NCBI GenBank assembly: GCA_028280065.1
Contig: JANQMN010000080.1
Span: forward strand, 1 to 64,000
DNA length: 64,000 nucleotides
DNA from: Hahella sp.
GTDB lineage: Bacteria; Pseudomonadota; Gammaproteobacteria; Pseudomonadales; Oleiphilaceae
Reading direction: 5' to 3'
Below are positions 1-9,768 of this stretch, piece by piece (position 1 is the stretch's first letter; the number at the start of each line of letters is the position of its first letter). Both the position numbers and the translations under genes were made by a program. The notes below the pieces were generated by a model. It did no database searches and was not told the origin of the DNA. It was given only the letters and a program-made list of their open reading frames with translations.

Positions 1-86
1 CCGGAGGCGAGGCATTCTGCAGAGCCATTAAGGTCGGGCAGGACCATGAAGTCAACAAACTGCAGAATATCCACGTTAACAGCTAG
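1..86 (+). CDS. carB: Carbamoyl-phosphate synthase large subunit, 3' end (partial)
   Basis: Only the last 27 codons lie in the window; the first full codon starts at base 3 and the stop TAG is at 84-86. The tail has Gly-Gly at its start, a Val-Asn-Lys-Leu-Gln segment and a His near the end, the same spacing as the C-terminus of E. coli CarB (GG...VISVQEMH). CarB makes carbamoyl phosphate for arginine and pyrimidine synthesis. greA follows 8 bases later, and carB-greA is the standard order in Pseudomonas-like genomes, which supports the call more than the short tail alone. Confidence 0.75.
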   Translation, partial: GGEAFCRAIKVGQDHEVNKLQNIHVNS

Positions 87-94
87 GTAGTTTT

Positions 95-571
95 ATGAAC
101 AAAATTCCCATGACCAAGGCCGGCGAAACGGCGTTGCGAGAAGAGCTCAATCAACTCAAGACAGTTGAGCGGCCACAGATTATCGAAGCGATAGCGGAAG
201 CACGCGAGCATGGAGATCTCAAAGAGAACGCGGAATACCATTCCGCCCGCGAACAGCAGAGTTTTATTGAAGGGCGGATAAATGAAATAGAAGGCAAGCT
301 CTCTTTAAGCCAGGTAATCGACGTGACAGAAATTCCCCGTACCGGTAAGGTGATTTTCGGAACGACGATAAAGATTATTAATACCGATACCGACGATCTC
401 AGTACCTATCAAATCGTTGGAGAAGACGAAGCCGATATCAAGCAGGGAAAAATTTCCATTACCTCCCCGATTGCGCGCGCCTTGATCGGCAAGGAAGAGG
501 GGGACGTGGTTTCCATCACAATCCCCAGTGGCACGGTCGAATACGAAATTGACGAAGTGCAGCACCTCTAG
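95..571 (+). CDS. greA: Transcription elongation factor GreA
   Basis: 158 residues, exactly the usual GreA length. The N-terminal half (about 1-75) is the antiparallel coiled coil, with the acidic tip in the DLKENAEYH segment around residues 41-49. This tip enters the RNA polymerase secondary channel and stimulates cleavage of backtracked transcripts. The C-terminal half is the FKBP-like globular domain, with the family [14 protein letters not shown] stretch near residue 125. The gene lies 8 bases after carB, with an AGGTAG ribosome binding site overlapping the carB end, so it is probably cotranscribed with carB. Confidence 0.97.
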   Translation: MNKIPMTKAGETALREELNQLKTVERPQIIEAIAEAREHGDLKENAEYHSAREQQSFIEGRINEIEGKLSLSQVIDVTEIPRTGKVIFGTTIKIINTDTDDLSTYQIVGEDEADIKQGKISITSPIARALIGKEEGDVVSITIPSGTVEYEIDEVQHL

Positions 572-603
572 CGTTATTCAGCTGCACTAGGCTTCCACTT
601 GAA

Positions 604-924
604 TTAATTTGAGCCTGCTTGAGCGCGCAGGATATTGGAGAGCTTCGGATTGGGCCGCGGATTCTTCCGCACAAGTACGGCGACACGCCCTATGGTTTGA
701 ACCAGCTCGGAACGCGTGAGTTTTGCCACTTCTTCCAGTAATTCAACGCGCTCCTCACGGTCGCCGGCCGCCACCTTAATTTTAATCAGTTCGTGGTCGT
801 TAAGGGCTCTCTCCAGTTCATTAATGACGCCTTCTGTGACGCCATTCGCCGCTATAATGACAACTGGTTTTAGGTGGTGAGCAATGGCTCTGTACTGTTT
901 CCGCTGGTCCTGACTCAAAGGCAT
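604..924 (-). CDS. yhbY: Ribosome assembly RNA-binding protein YhbY (CRM domain)
   Basis: About 106 residues forming a single CRM domain. The conserved LKPVVIIAANGVTEGV segment contains the family GxxG-like loop, followed by ERALNDHELIKIKV. E. coli YhbY binds pre-50S particles. A longer frame opens with GTG at 939, but the ATG at 924 gives the MPLS... start typical of pseudomonad YhbY and has GGAA about 7 bases upstream, so I chose 924. The gene is convergent with greA and divergent from rlmE, as in Pseudomonas. Confidence 0.93.
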   Translation of the reverse strand: MPLSQDQRKQYRAIAHHLKPVVIIAANGVTEGVINELERALNDHELIKIKVAAGDREERVELLEEVAKLTRSELVQTIGRVAVLVRKNPRPNPKLSNILRAQAGSN

Positions 925-1070
925 CTTAATTTCCGTCACCGCTGAAAAGCCGCTAGTTTATCGCATATAGTGGGCAAAAGCTGCTGAATAGGGAAAAACC
1001 TGGCTGCTCACAGCCAGTCAACGAGGCCCTACCGGGAAGGTCAGCCGGCGTCTATATTGGGGGATTTATT

Positions 1071-1691
1071 TTGGCAAAATCCAAATCCAGCCATCGTTGG
1101 CTGCAAGAACACCATAATGATCCGTTTGTAAGAAAGTCTAAAGAAGACGGCTATCGGTCTCGGGCGAGTTATAAGCTGCTTGAATTGGATGCCAAGGACC
1201 ACCTGTTGCGGCCAGGTCTGGCGGTCATTGATCTTGGAGCCGCACCAGGAGGCTGGACCCAGGTGGTTGCGGAAAAGGTCGGTCCCACCGGCACTATGGT
1301 CGCTTCGGATATTTTGCCGATGGATAGCATTGCCGATGTCACCTTTGTGCAAGGTGATTTTACAGAACAAGAAGTGCTTGACGATATCTTAAAAATTGTC
1401 CAGGAGCGCCCATTCGACCTTGTTATTTCCGATATGGCACCCAATATGAGTGGTAACAAGTCGGTGGACATACCCAAGGCGATGTATCTCGTAGAGCTGG
1501 CGCTGGATCTGGCGGGTAGAGTTCTACGTAGAAACGGGAACTTCGTTGCCAAGGTATTTTACGGAGAGGGATTCGATGATTTGCTGGCAGACTGCAAAGC
1601 CAGATTTCAAAAGGTGGTGATCCGCAAACCGGATGCATCAAGAGCCCGTTCCCGTGAAACTTACTTGGTGGCAAAGGGCTTTAAAAGCTGA
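1071..1691 (+). CDS. rlmE: 23S rRNA 2'-O-ribose methyltransferase RlmE (FtsJ/RrmJ)
   Basis: 206 residues, a Rossmann SAM methyltransferase that methylates the ribose of U2552 in 23S rRNA. The SAM-binding loop [12 protein letters not shown] is near residues 54-65. The catalytic K-D-K-E tetrad aligns with E. coli RlmE as K35, D121 (VISDMAPN), K161 (VAKVF) and E196 (SRETYLV). The start is TTG at 1071, with a GGGGGA ribosome binding site 6 bases upstream. The gene precedes ftsH on the same strand, but 179 bases of leader separate them. In E. coli rlmE-ftsH is a heat-shock operon; I found no convincing sigma-32 promoter here. Confidence 0.95.
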   Translation: MAKSKSSHRWLQEHHNDPFVRKSKEDGYRSRASYKLLELDAKDHLLRPGLAVIDLGAAPGGWTQVVAEKVGPTGTMVASDILPMDSIADVTFVQGDFTEQEVLDDILKIVQERPFDLVISDMAPNMSGNKSVDIPKAMYLVELALDLAGRVLRRNGNFVAKVFYGEGFDDLLADCKARFQKVVIRKPDASRARSRETYLVAKGFKS

Positions 1692-1806
1692 TTTTGCTTC
1701 GAAAATGGCGAAAACAAATGTAAAACTAATGGCTATGGTAGCGAAATTCTATCCTTTCCAGGCTAGCTTGAATTTTGCACTTATAGTAAGGTTCGTGGTA
1801 ATGAAC

Positions 1807-1836
1807 CCGGGAAAAGCTTGCAAGTTTAGTTCCCGG
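1807..1836 (+). other. Hairpin in the ftsH leader
   Basis: CCGGGAA at 1807-1813 pairs with TTCCCGG at 1830-1836 around a 16-base loop that is itself partly self-complementary. It sits 21 bases before the ftsH ribosome binding site. There is no T-run, so it is unlikely to be a terminator; it could be a leader structure or an operator. The role is inference. Confidence 0.35.
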
Positions 1837-1870
1837 AGCATCTGAGTGAAGTTGAAAAGAGGGACTGGCC

Positions 1871-3814
1871 TTGAACGACATGGCTAAAAATTTGTTATTG
1901 TGGCTGATCATAGCCGCTGTGCTTCTCACCGTATTTAATAATTTCAGTGTGCCCTCATCTTCCGAAAAGATGAACTATTCTGAGTTCCTGCAAATGGTCG
2001 ACGGTGGCCAGGTGCGGGAAGTCACCATTGACGGGTCCGCAATCGAAGGCACCCGGCAGGACGGCTCCCGGTTTATCACTATCCGGCCGAATGTATTGGA
2101 TATCGATCTAATCAATGATTTGATGAAGAACGACGTGTCAATCGAAGGCCGGGAACCCGAAAAGCAAAGCATCTGGACCCAATTACTTGTCGCCTCGTTC
2201 CCAATTCTTGTGATCATTGCCGTCTTTATGTTTTTCATGCGGCAGATGCAGGGAGGTGCCGGGGGCAAAGGACCGATGTCGTTCGGCAAGAGTAAGGCCC
2301 GGTTGATGGGCGAAGACCAGATAAAGACAACCTTTGCGGATGTTGCCGGTGTCGACGAAGCAAAGGAAGAAGTAAAAGAGTTAGTGGATTTTCTGCGCGA
2401 TCCAAGCAAATTCCAGCGTCTGGGCGGTCGCATACCGCGCGGTGTGTTGATGGTCGGTTCACCCGGTACCGGTAAAACATTGCTGGCCAAGGCAATTGCC
2501 GGTGAAGCTAAGGTGCCTTTCTTCTCGATCTCCGGTTCCGATTTCGTCGAAATGTTCGTGGGTGTTGGTGCTTCCCGGGTTAGGGACATGTTTGACCAAG
2601 CCAAGAAGCAAGCGCCCTGTATCATCTTTATCGATGAGATTGATGCGGTAGGCCGGCACCGTGGTGCAGGTTTAGGCGGAGGCCATGACGAGCGGGAGCA
2701 AACGCTCAACCAGTTGCTGGTTGAAATGGATGGCTTCGAGGGCAATGAAGGCGTCATTGTAATCGCGGCAACTAACAGACCGGACGTATTGGATCCCGCA
2801 TTGTTGCGTCCCGGGCGTTTTGACCGGCAGGTTGTCGTAGGGTTGCCGGATATCGTCGGCCGTGAACAGATTCTTAAAGTGCATCTGCGTAAGGTACCGG
2901 TGGAAGACGATATCAACCCTGTGGTCATTGCCCGAGGAACTCCTGGCTTTTCCGGGGCGGATTTGGCCAATTTGGTGAACGAAGCTGCGTTGTTCGCCGC
3001 ACGAGCGAATAAACGCACCGTTAGTATGGTCGAAATGGAGTTAGCCAAAGACAAGATCATGATGGGTACCGAGCGTAAGTCCATGGTCATGTCCGAGCAG
3101 GAGAAAAAGAACACCGCCTACCATGAGGCCGGTCATGCCATAGTCGGTCGTTTGGTTCCGGAACATGATCCGGTTTACAAAGTCAGCATCATTCCCCGTG
3201 GCAGAGCGCTTGGCGTCACCATGTTCCTTCCCGAGGAAGACCGCTATAGCCATAGCCGGCAATCGTTAGTGAGTAAAATCTGCAGCCTCTTTGGCGGACG
3301 AATTGCCGAAGAGCTGACCTTGGGCTCTGACGGTGTAACTACCGGCGCGTCCAATGATATACAGCGCGCAACCGAGTTGGCGAGAAACATGGTCACCAAG
3401 TGGGGGTTATCAGAGAAGCTTGGTCCGTTGATGTATGACGAAGACAATGAAGAAGTTTTTCTGGGGCGTAGTGCCGGGCATTCTCAGAAGGTCTACTCCC
3501 CGGAGACCGCGCAACGGATTGACGATGAAATCAGGACGATCATTGATGATTGTTATGATAAGGCTAAGGAGTTGTTGGTCGAAAATATGGAAAAACTTCA
3601 TATGATGGCGGACGCTTTGATGAAATACGAAACCATCGATGCGGAACAGATTGACGCCATTATGGCGGGTAAAGAGCCGTCTCCGCCAAAAGGCTGGGGT
3701 GACTCCGGACCTACCGGGGGCGCTAACGCCAATGTAGAGCCGGAAAAAGAAAAACCTGCCAAAGATGCCGCCGCCAAAGGCGGTGAAGTTGGAGGACCGG
3801 CAGGCTCCCATTAG
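1871..3814 (+). CDS. ftsH: ATP-dependent zinc metalloprotease FtsH
   Basis: 647 residues, close to E. coli FtsH. Order: transmembrane helix about 8-24, periplasmic domain, second helix about 100-122, AAA+ domain with Walker A GSPGTGKT near 195-202 and Walker [10 protein letters not shown], then the M41 peptidase with zinc motif HEAGH near 418-422. It degrades misassembled membrane proteins and regulators such as LpxC and sigma-32 in E. coli. The frame opens with TTG at 1871, 6 bases after an AGAGGGA site; the ATG three codons on (1880) gives the classic MAKN start but lies 15 bases from that site, so TTG is favoured. The tail is rich in Gly, Lys and Ala. Confidence 0.97.
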   Translation: MNDMAKNLLLWLIIAAVLLTVFNNFSVPSSSEKMNYSEFLQMVDGGQVREVTIDGSAIEGTRQDGSRFITIRPNVLDIDLINDLMKNDVSIEGREPEKQSIWTQLLVASFPILVIIAVFMFFMRQMQGGAGGKGPMSFGKSKARLMGEDQIKTTFADVAGVDEAKEEVKELVDFLRDPSKFQRLGGRIPRGVLMVGSPGTGKTLLAKAIAGEAKVPFFSISGSDFVEMFVGVGASRVRDMFDQAKKQAPCIIFIDEIDAVGRHRGAGLGGGHDEREQTLNQLLVEMDGFEGNEGVIVIAATNRPDVLDPALLRPGRFDRQVVVGLPDIVGREQILKVHLRKVPVEDDINPVVIARGTPGFSGADLANLVNEAALFAARANKRTVSMVEMELAKDKIMMGTERKSMVMSEQEKKNTAYHEAGHAIVGRLVPEHDPVYKVSIIPRGRALGVTMFLPEEDRYSHSRQSLVSKICSLFGGRIAEELTLGSDGVTTGASNDIQRATELARNMVTKWGLSEKLGPLMYDEDNEEVFLGRSAGHSQKVYSPETAQRIDDEIRTIIDDCYDKAKELLVENMEKLHMMADALMKYETIDAEQIDAIMAGKEPSPPKGWGDSGPTGGANANVEPEKEKPAKDAAAKGGEVGGPAGSH

Positions 3815-3832
3815 TTTCCATAAAAAAATTCG

Positions 3833-3856
3833 AAACCCGGCCTTTCGCCGGGTTTT
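3833..3856 (+). terminator. Intrinsic terminator after ftsH
   Basis: AAACCCGGC (3833-3841) pairs perfectly with GCCGGGTTT (3847-3855) around a CTTTC loop, followed by T residues. It starts 18 bases after the ftsH stop and separates ftsH from folP-glmM. Confidence 0.85.
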
Positions 3857-3879
3857 GTCTTTCATAACATTCCTATTCT

Positions 3880-3908
3880 TTGATTAAACACAAACTTCAT
3901 TCTGTATC
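3880..3908 (+). promoter_or_regulatory. Possible sigma-70 promoter for folP-glmM
   Basis: TTGATT (3880-3885), a 17-base spacer, then TGTATC (3903-3908), just after the ftsH terminator and 34 bases before the folP start. The boxes are only fair matches to consensus; the position after a terminator is the main support. Confidence 0.35.
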
Positions 3909-3942
3909 TCGCATTCCTCGGTTTTGCGACTAATCTACCAAT

Positions 3943-4770
3943 ATGAAAACCTTATTGTCAGATCTGCTAGATCTTTCCCGTCCAGTCGTCATGGGGGTGC
4001 TGAACAGCACGCCTGATTCCTTTTCTGACGGAGGTCGTTTTTTAAATCTCGATGCCGCTCTAAAGCATGCTGAGAAAATGCATCGGGAGGGGGCGAAGAT
4101 TATTGATGTCGGCGGAGAGTCGACGCGTCCCGGTGCCGAACCTGTGACCGAGATTGAAGAACTGGAACGCGTGGTGCCGATCGTCGAGGGTATCGCCAAG
4201 CGATTTGACCTTGTGGTTTCCTTAGACTCCAGTACCCCTGCCGTGATGCGCGAAGCCGTAGGTGTTGGGGCGAAGTTGATAAACGACGTTAGGGCTCTTA
4301 CCCGGCCAGGTGCGTTGCAGCAGGCTGCTGAATTAGACGTGCCAGTGTGTATTATGCATATGCAAGGAAAACCGCAGACCATGCAGGCACGGCCCATCTA
4401 TCATGATGTAGTCAATGAAGTTCTCGGTTTTCTCAGGCAGCGCGTTGCGGAGCTGAACGCGGCAGGCATAGCAAACGAGCAGATCCTGATTGATCCGGGA
4501 TTTGGATTTGGTAAATCGTTACAACACAATTTGCAGTTGCTCAAGCATCTGACGCGTTTCAAGGTGCTAACTTTGCCAATACTTGTCGGTATTTCACGCA
4601 AAAGCATGCTTGGCGCTATTACCGGGCGAGCCGTTGATGAACGTTTGCCCGCCAGTCTGGCGGCAGCAACATTGGCAGTGTTTCAAGGCGCCAATATTGT
4701 TCGGGCGCACGATGTTGCCGAAACTGTTGACGCTATAAAGATAGCCGTAGAAGTGAGCGGAGTGGATTAA
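3943..4770 (+). CDS. folP: Dihydropteroate synthase
   Basis: 275 residues; E. coli FolP has 282. The TIM-barrel enzyme joins p-aminobenzoate to 6-hydroxymethyl-dihydropterin diphosphate in folate synthesis and is the sulfonamide target. Visible motifs: MGVLNSTPDSFSDGG near the N-terminus (the diphosphate-binding loop), DVGGESTRPGA around residue 47, INDVRAL, and DPGFGFGKSLQHN near 185. The gene abuts glmM with no intergenic base, an arrangement found across gammaproteobacteria and implying translational coupling. The start ATG has only a weak ribosome binding site. Confidence 0.96.
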   Translation: MKTLLSDLLDLSRPVVMGVLNSTPDSFSDGGRFLNLDAALKHAEKMHREGAKIIDVGGESTRPGAEPVTEIEELERVVPIVEGIAKRFDLVVSLDSSTPAVMREAVGVGAKLINDVRALTRPGALQQAAELDVPVCIMHMQGKPQTMQARPIYHDVVNEVLGFLRQRVAELNAAGIANEQILIDPGFGFGKSLQHNLQLLKHLTRFKVLTLPILVGISRKSMLGAITGRAVDERLPASLAAATLAVFQGANIVRAHDVAETVDAIKIAVEVSGVD

Positions 4771-6108
4771 ATGAAAAAGCAGTTTTTCGGGACGGACGGT
4801 ATCCGTGGAAAAGTCGGGGAAGGGCCGATAACACCTGAGTTTATGTTAAAACTGGGCTGGGCAACCGGTAAGGTTTTCCGTCAAAGCGGTAAACGCAACC
4901 GTGTGCTTATCGGTAAGGACACACGAATTTCCGGCTATATGTTCGAATCTGCGTTGGAGGCGGGATTAGCCGCTGCCGGTGTGGATGTTGCGTTGCTCGG
5001 GCCGATGCCTACGCCAGCAATTGCATACTTGACCAGAACCTTTCGGGCTCGGGCCGGCATCGTTATCAGCGCCTCGCATAACCCTTATTACGATAATGGT
5101 ATCAAGTTCTTCTCGGCAGAAGGGGTTAAGCTCCCGGACAGCGTTGAGCTGGCCATAGAAAGCCACCTTGCGAATGCAATGGATGTACTGCCATCGAATG
5201 AGCTGGGGAAAGCGGCCAGATTTGAGGATGCGAAAGGCAGGTATATCGAATTCTGTAAAAGCACGATTCCTTTTAACATGAGCTTTAATGGGTTGCGAAT
5301 TGTATTGGATTGTGCTGAAGGGGCGACCTATCAAGTCGCTCCCAGCGTTTTTAAAGAACTGGGCGCGAAAATTGAAGTGATCGGCGCGAATCCCGATGGC
5401 CTTAATATCAACAAGGAAATCGGCTCAACTTCCCCGGAGAAATTAATTGCCAAGGTAAAGGAAACCGGCGCTGACCTTGGTATTGCGTTTGATGGTGATG
5501 GTGACCGGGTAGTCATGGTCGACCATACTGGCGCCCTGGTCGATGGCGATGAACTGCTCTATATCATCGCCTGCGATAAACAGCGTCAGCAACGACTGAA
5601 GGGCGGCGTTGTGGGAACCCTTATGACAAATTTTGGCGCGGAACTGGCATTTAAGGAGATGAACATCCCCTTTGTCAGGGCCAAAGTCGGCGATCGCTAT
5701 GTCATGGAGATCCTTACCAATAATAACTGGCAACTAGGTGGAGAAGGTTCCGGTCATATTGTGTGTTTGGATTGCACCACAACAGGGGACGGTATTATAT
5801 CTGCCCTACAAGTTCTAGCAGCGATGAGCGCACAGGAGAAAAGTCTGGCAGACTTGAAAAAAGGCATGCGCAAACTGCCGCAACAGCTCATCAACGTTCG
5901 TGTCGCGCAGCGAGTCGATCTAGGGAAGCACAGTGGCATTCAAGACGCCGTGGCAAGAGCCGAACAACAGCTGGCCGGAAAGGGGCGTGTTTTACTGAGG
6001 TCTTCCGGTACCGAGCCGGTTATCCGGGTAATGGCGGAAGGTGAAGATGAGCAGTTAGTGAAAGTCGTAACCCAAAACCTGGCCCAGGTTGTTGAAGAGT
6101 CAGTTTAA
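4771..6108 (+). CDS. glmM: Phosphoglucosamine mutase
   Basis: 445 residues, the usual GlmM length. It converts glucosamine-6-phosphate to glucosamine-1-phosphate on the way to UDP-GlcNAc for peptidoglycan and LPS. The active-site phosphoserine lies in [13 protein letters not shown] (about S102), the metal-binding loop is AFDGDGDR near residue 241, and the C-terminal phosphate-binding loop is [12 protein letters not shown] near 410. The ATG follows the folP stop directly, so its translation probably depends on folP. Confidence 0.97.
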   Translation: MKKQFFGTDGIRGKVGEGPITPEFMLKLGWATGKVFRQSGKRNRVLIGKDTRISGYMFESALEAGLAAAGVDVALLGPMPTPAIAYLTRTFRARAGIVISASHNPYYDNGIKFFSAEGVKLPDSVELAIESHLANAMDVLPSNELGKAARFEDAKGRYIEFCKSTIPFNMSFNGLRIVLDCAEGATYQVAPSVFKELGAKIEVIGANPDGLNINKEIGSTSPEKLIAKVKETGADLGIAFDGDGDRVVMVDHTGALVDGDELLYIIACDKQRQQRLKGGVVGTLMTNFGAELAFKEMNIPFVRAKVGDRYVMEILTNNNWQLGGEGSGHIVCLDCTTTGDGIISALQVLAAMSAQEKSLADLKKGMRKLPQQLINVRVAQRVDLGKHSGIQDAVARAEQQLAGKGRVLLRSSGTEPVIRVMAEGEDEQLVKVVTQNLAQVVEESV

Positions 6109-6156
6109 GAGCGAAAACCTAAAGAAATTCAACCGCAATAATAGCCGCAAATCAGC

Positions 6157-6185
6157 TTGTAACTTTACATAAGTTTGGGTAGTAT
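6157..6185 (+). promoter_or_regulatory. Candidate sigma-70 promoter for tpiA
   Basis: TTGTAA (6157-6162), 17-base spacer, TAGTAT (6180-6185). It lies in the 106-base gap after glmM and ends 29 bases before the tpiA start, so tpiA-secG-tRNA-Leu can be transcribed independently of folP-glmM. Confidence 0.5.
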
Positions 6186-6214
6186 TTGCGCCTCGCTGCG
6201 AACAGGAGGACAGT

Positions 6215-6961
6215 ATGCGTCAATATTTGGTAGCTGGTAACTGGAAGTCAAATGGCAACACAGAGTCCAATGCTGCGTTGATTGGTGGTCTTAAATCAAC
6301 GGCGATTGGGGATAATGTCGAAGTATTAGTGTGTCCTCCGATACTGTATATCTCGGCTGTCCAAGCTGAGACGGCAGACACTGCAATTGAAGTCGGCGCG
6401 CAAAACTGTTCAGCCACCCAGGAAGGCGCCTATACCGGAGAAGTTACCTCAGCAATGCTTGCTGATGCCGGATTGAAATGGGTGATTATCGGACATTCCG
6501 AACGGCGAACCCTGTTCGGTGAAACTGATGAAGTGGTCGCTGCCAAGGTGAAGGAAGCTGTAGCTGCAGGAGTGAAACCAATTATTTGTATCGGTGAAAC
6601 GCTGGAAGAACGGGAAACCGGACAGGCTGAAGCAGTATGCTTACGGCAAATGGATGCGGTGTTGGCGACCAATGCACCTTCCGCAGATTGGGTTATTGCC
6701 TATGAGCCGGTATGGGCGATAGGTACCGGTAAAACTGCCTCCTCCGCTGACGCCCAGGAAATGCATGGTGCATTGCGTCGTTATCTGCGGGAAAAAGCAG
6801 GTGATGTCGCCGAAGACATGCGGATTCTCTACGGCGGTAGCGTCAAGCCTGGCAATGCGGCAGAACTGTTCGGGCAGGAAGATATCGATGGTGCTCTGGT
6901 TGGCGGAGCATCTTTAAAAGCAGAAGATTTTGCAGGCATTATCGCCGCTGCAAACGCATAA
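6215..6961 (+). CDS. tpiA: Triosephosphate isomerase
   Basis: 248 residues. It interconverts dihydroxyacetone phosphate and glyceraldehyde-3-phosphate. Catalytic residues are visible: Lys in NWKSN (about K11), His in IGHSERR (about H94) and Glu in AYEPVWAIGTGK (about E164), with the phosphate-gripping loop 6 immediately after. Tail motifs LYGGSVKPGN and GALVGGASL complete the barrel. AGGAGGA lies just upstream of the ATG. It is placed directly before secG, as in Pseudomonas. Confidence 0.97.
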   Translation: MRQYLVAGNWKSNGNTESNAALIGGLKSTAIGDNVEVLVCPPILYISAVQAETADTAIEVGAQNCSATQEGAYTGEVTSAMLADAGLKWVIIGHSERRTLFGETDEVVAAKVKEAVAAGVKPIICIGETLEERETGQAEAVCLRQMDAVLATNAPSADWVIAYEPVWAIGTGKTASSADAQEMHGALRRYLREKAGDVAEDMRILYGGSVKPGNAAELFGQEDIDGALVGGASLKAEDFAGIIAAANA

Positions 6962-6976
6962 AGTGGTATAAGTAAT

Positions 6977-7354
6977 ATGGAGCTGATCGAAACCCTGGTA
7001 GTTGTAGTACACGTTATCGTTGCTGCAGGTCTGGTTGGTTTAGTGTTGTTGCAACAGGGCAAGGGCGCGGATATCGGTGCATCGTTCGGCGCTGGAGCTT
7101 CGCAAACCTTGTTCGGCTCCGAAGGTAGTGGATCGTTTCTGACCAGAATGACCTCGATTCTGGCATTGGTATTTTTCATCAGCAGCTTTGCTTTGGCAGT
7201 GTTTGCTAAGCAGAAAGCTGACGTGATTGCCGCACAAGACTTTGTCCCGGTGGTCGAAGAAAGTTCGCCGACTCTCGATGATACAACTGTTGACGATGCC
7301 GCACCAGATTTAGAAGAAGGCACTCCTCTGGACGAAACGCCGGAATTGGAGTGA
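6977..7354 (+). CDS. secG: Protein-export membrane protein SecG
   Basis: 125 residues with two transmembrane helices (about 4-24 and 52-72) joined by the conserved loop LLQQGKGADIGASFGAGASQT. SecG is the accessory subunit of the SecYEG channel. The C-terminal tail is strongly acidic (many Glu, Asp and Thr) and longer than a minimal SecG, as in pseudomonads. It starts 15 bases after tpiA and is followed 49 bases later by tRNA-Leu on the same strand. Confidence 0.95.
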   Translation: MELIETLVVVVHVIVAAGLVGLVLLQQGKGADIGASFGAGASQTLFGSEGSGSFLTRMTSILALVFFISSFALAVFAKQKADVIAAQDFVPVVEESSPTLDDTTVDDAAPDLEEGTPLDETPELE

Positions 7355-7403
7355 TCAAGCAGTATTGTCAACACGGAGTGTTGGCAACGAAGGTTTTCGT
7401 AAT

Positions 7404-7490
7404 TGCCGAAGTGGTGAAATTGGTAGACACGCTATCTTGAGGGGGTAGTGACCTACGGTCGTGCCGGTTCAAGTCCGGCCTTCGGCACCA
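7404..7490 (+). tRNA. tRNA-Leu (anticodon GAG)
   Basis: 87 bases including an encoded 3' CCA. The acceptor stem GCCGAAG pairs with CTTCGGC before ACCA. The anticodon stem CTATC/GGTAG encloses a seven-base loop with GAG at 7439-7441, and the T arm contains GGTTCAAGTCC. The long variable arm fits a class II tRNA. The secG-tRNA-Leu(GAG) linkage is the same as E. coli secG-leuU. Confidence 0.96.
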
Positions 7491-7506
7491 TATTCCTGGT
7501 TGGTCG

Positions 7507-7535
7507 TTGACCAGCTTTCGATGCGCGCCTATAAT
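7507..7535 (+). promoter_or_regulatory. Near-consensus sigma-70 promoter between tRNA-Leu and rimP
   Basis: TTGACC (7507-7512), exactly 17 bases, then a perfect TATAAT (7530-7535). Transcription would start near 7542, but two intrinsic-terminator hairpins follow within 90 bases, before rimP. In E. coli and Pseudomonas a tRNA-Met gene lies in this gap; none is visible here. Confidence 0.7.
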
Positions 7536-7563
7536 GCTGCCGCATTCGGGAAATATGTTGTAG

Positions 7564-7590
7564 AACCCCTCATTGAAGGGGTTTTTTATT
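7564..7590 (+). terminator. First terminator upstream of rimP
   Basis: AACCCCT (7564-7570) pairs with AGGGGTT (7577-7583), six-base loop, followed by a run of T. It can end the tRNA-Leu transcript and also any short RNA started at the promoter near 7507-7535, giving an RNA of about 45 bases. Confidence 0.8.
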
Positions 7591-7612
7591 ACTTGCGATA
7601 AGCAAAACTAGG

Positions 7613-7634
7613 ATGGGCGTTGAGCCCATTTTTT
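7613..7634 (+). terminator. Second, tandem terminator upstream of rimP
   Basis: ATGGGC (7613-7618) pairs with GCCCAT (7624-7629) around GTTGA and runs straight into T residues. It lies 23 bases beyond the first terminator. No gene lies between the two hairpins. Confidence 0.7.
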
Positions 7635-7784
7635 GTTTGCGCTTTCTGAAGCGTCGATCCCGGCAGACTAAAATGGCGTGAACTGATATCTCAGAAAGTT
7701 TGTTATGCAGTTGATATGTGGTTACGCAGCTAGTAGGCAGTTACTCCTGTAAAAGCTAGCCGCAGTATAAGAGAGGAAGCCTAT

Positions 7785-8237
7785 TTGGCGCGTACAGAAG
7801 AACTGGTCAAGCTATTACAGCCGATTGTCGAAGGACTGGGCTGTGTGTTTTGGGGCTTGGAATTTCACGGTCAGGGCAAACGCTCGATTTTACGGGTCTT
7901 TATCGATAGTGAATCCGGTGTGACTGTTGAGGACTGCGAAAAAGTCAGTCGCCAGATCAGTGCCGTGATGGATGTGGAAGACCCGGTGCGAGACGAGTAT
8001 ACGCTCGAAGTATCGTCTCCCGGTTGGGACCGCCCTCTTTTTACCGAGGAACAATACATCGCCTATATCGGTTCTGTTATTGAGCTGAAGTTACAGGTTC
8101 CCTTTGATGGGCGGCGTAAGTTTAAGGGCCTGTTAAAGTCGGTTGAAGATGCTGAAGTCGTCATTATCGTCGACGATAACGAGTTTACGTTTCCGCTGGA
8201 AGCGATCGATAAAGCAAATGTAGTACCGCAGTATTAA
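7785..8237 (+). CDS. rimP: Ribosome maturation factor RimP
   Basis: 150 residues, matching the RimP family. It is required for 30S subunit maturation. The N-terminal domain has the [22 protein letters not shown] segment region and [25 protein letters not shown] near residue 73 is the family hallmark. The C-terminal SH3-like domain ends in [12 protein letters not shown]. The start is TTG, preceded by GAGAGGAAG. It is the first gene of the conserved rimP-nusA-infB-rbfA-truB-rpsO-pnp cluster. Confidence 0.95.
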   Translation: MARTEELVKLLQPIVEGLGCVFWGLEFHGQGKRSILRVFIDSESGVTVEDCEKVSRQISAVMDVEDPVRDEYTLEVSSPGWDRPLFTEEQYIAYIGSVIELKLQVPFDGRRKFKGLLKSVEDAEVVIIVDDNEFTFPLEAIDKANVVPQY

Positions 8238-8254
8238 AGGAATACGGGGTAGAA

Positions 8255-9745
8255 ATGAGCAAAGAGATTTTGTTAGTAGTTGAAGCCGTTTCGAATGAAA
8301 AAGGCGTTGATAAAGATGTCATCTTCGAAGCTATTGAGTTGGCATTGGCTACTGCAACCAAAAAGCGCTTTGAAGAGGAAGAGGCGGATATCCGCGTTGA
8401 TATCGATCGCAAGTCCGGCGAGTACCGGGCCTTTCGCAGATGGCTGGTGGTCGACAACGATGCCGTTCCGGCACTGGGTACCGAATTGACCATGCAGGAA
8501 GCAGAAGAAATCGACACAAAATTGCAACCTGGCGACATTCACGAAGAGGAAGTTGAAGCTGCATCCTTCGGGCGCATCGGCGCTCAGGCGGCCAAGCAAA
8601 TTATTGTCCAGAAGGTTCGCGAAGCGGAGCGCACCAAAATCGTCGATAGTTACCGCGAACATGTTGGCGATCTGGTCAACGGCTCGGTTAAGAAAGTTAC
8701 CCGCGACAATATTATTGTCGATCTGGGGAATAATGCAGAAGCACTGTTGCCAAAAGATCAAATCATCGCCCGCGAGAATTTTCGCATTGGTGACCGGGTA
8801 CGCGCTTTACTTCTGGAGATTCGCGCGGACAACCGTGGCCCGCAATTGATTCTAAGCCGATCTTCGCCGAAGTTCCTGATTGAACTCTTCAGGCTCGAAG
8901 TGCCGGAGATCGCGGAAGAAGTGATAGAAATTAAAGCGGCAGCCAGAGACCCCGGGTCGCGCGCGAAAATTGCGGTCAAAACCAACGACGGCCGGATCGA
9001 TCCTGTCGGCGCTTGTGTCGGCATGCGCGGTGCGCGGGTCCAGGCGGTGTCCGGCGAGTTGGCAAATGAGCGCATCGATATCGTGTTATGGGATGACAAT
9101 CCCGCGCAGTTGGTTATAAACGCAATGGCGCCTGCCGAAGTCGCATCCATTATTGTCGATGAAGACACCAATACCATGGATGTGGCGGTATCCGAGGATA
9201 ATCTCGCCATGGCCATAGGCCGCAGCGGTCAGAACGTGAAGCTGGCGTCGGAGTTGACCGGCTGGATCATCAATGTAATGACGGAGGAAGAAGCCGGCAA
9301 ACAGCAAGAAGAAGAATTCGGTCGCTACGTAACGGGCTTTGTCGACTCCCTCGATGTCGATGAAGAGCTTGCTGAAGTGCTGGTGGAAGAGGGCTTTACC
9401 ACGTTGGAAGAGATTGCCTACGTGCCCATGGAGGAAATGCTTGCGATTGAAGATTTCGATGAAGAATTGGTGACCGAGCTACGTAAGCGTGCCAAGGACG
9501 TGTTGGTTAATCAGGCATTGGCCTCTGAAGAGCAGCTCGACAAGACCGAACCGGCCGAGGACTTGCTCAATATGGAAGGCATAGATCGTCATTTGGCTTA
9601 TGTGTTGGCGAGCAAGGGCATTATCACAATGGAAGATTTGGCGGAGCAAGCGGTTGATGATCTGCTGGATATTGAAGAAATAGACGAAGCAAAGGCTGCT
9701 GAACTAATCATGACTGCACGCAAGCCTTGGTTCGAGGAAGAGTAG
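8255..9745 (+). CDS. nusA: Transcription termination/antitermination factor NusA
   Basis: 496 residues, the long gammaproteobacterial form. Order: N-terminal RNA polymerase-binding domain (about 1-130), S1 domain (about 135-200, with [15 protein letters not shown]), two KH domains (about 200-345, with [14 protein letters not shown] and [19 protein letters not shown]), then two acidic helix-hairpin-helix repeats AR1 and AR2 at about 365-425 and 440-495. It modulates pausing, termination and antitermination. It starts 17 bases after rimP. In E. coli NusA feeds back on its own operon, which is relevant to the tandem terminators upstream. Confidence 0.97.
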   Translation: MSKEILLVVEAVSNEKGVDKDVIFEAIELALATATKKRFEEEEADIRVDIDRKSGEYRAFRRWLVVDNDAVPALGTELTMQEAEEIDTKLQPGDIHEEEVEAASFGRIGAQAAKQIIVQKVREAERTKIVDSYREHVGDLVNGSVKKVTRDNIIVDLGNNAEALLPKDQIIARENFRIGDRVRALLLEIRADNRGPQLILSRSSPKFLIELFRLEVPEIAEEVIEIKAAARDPGSRAKIAVKTNDGRIDPVGACVGMRGARVQAVSGELANERIDIVLWDDNPAQLVINAMAPAEVASIIVDEDTNTMDVAVSEDNLAMAIGRSGQNVKLASELTGWIINVMTEEEAGKQQEEEFGRYVTGFVDSLDVDEELAEVLVEEGFTTLEEIAYVPMEEMLAIEDFDEELVTELRKRAKDVLVNQALASEEQLDKTEPAEDLLNMEGIDRHLAYVLASKGIITMEDLAEQAVDDLLDIEEIDEAKAAELIMTARKPWFEEE

Positions 9746-9768
9746 TAATCGGGAGACAGGAGACAAGC

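Noticed and set aside
7491-7784. tRNA-Met gene expected between tRNA-Leu and rimP
   Set aside because: I looked for the acceptor stem, the CAT anticodon loop and the T arm and saw none; the gap has only a promoter and two hairpins.
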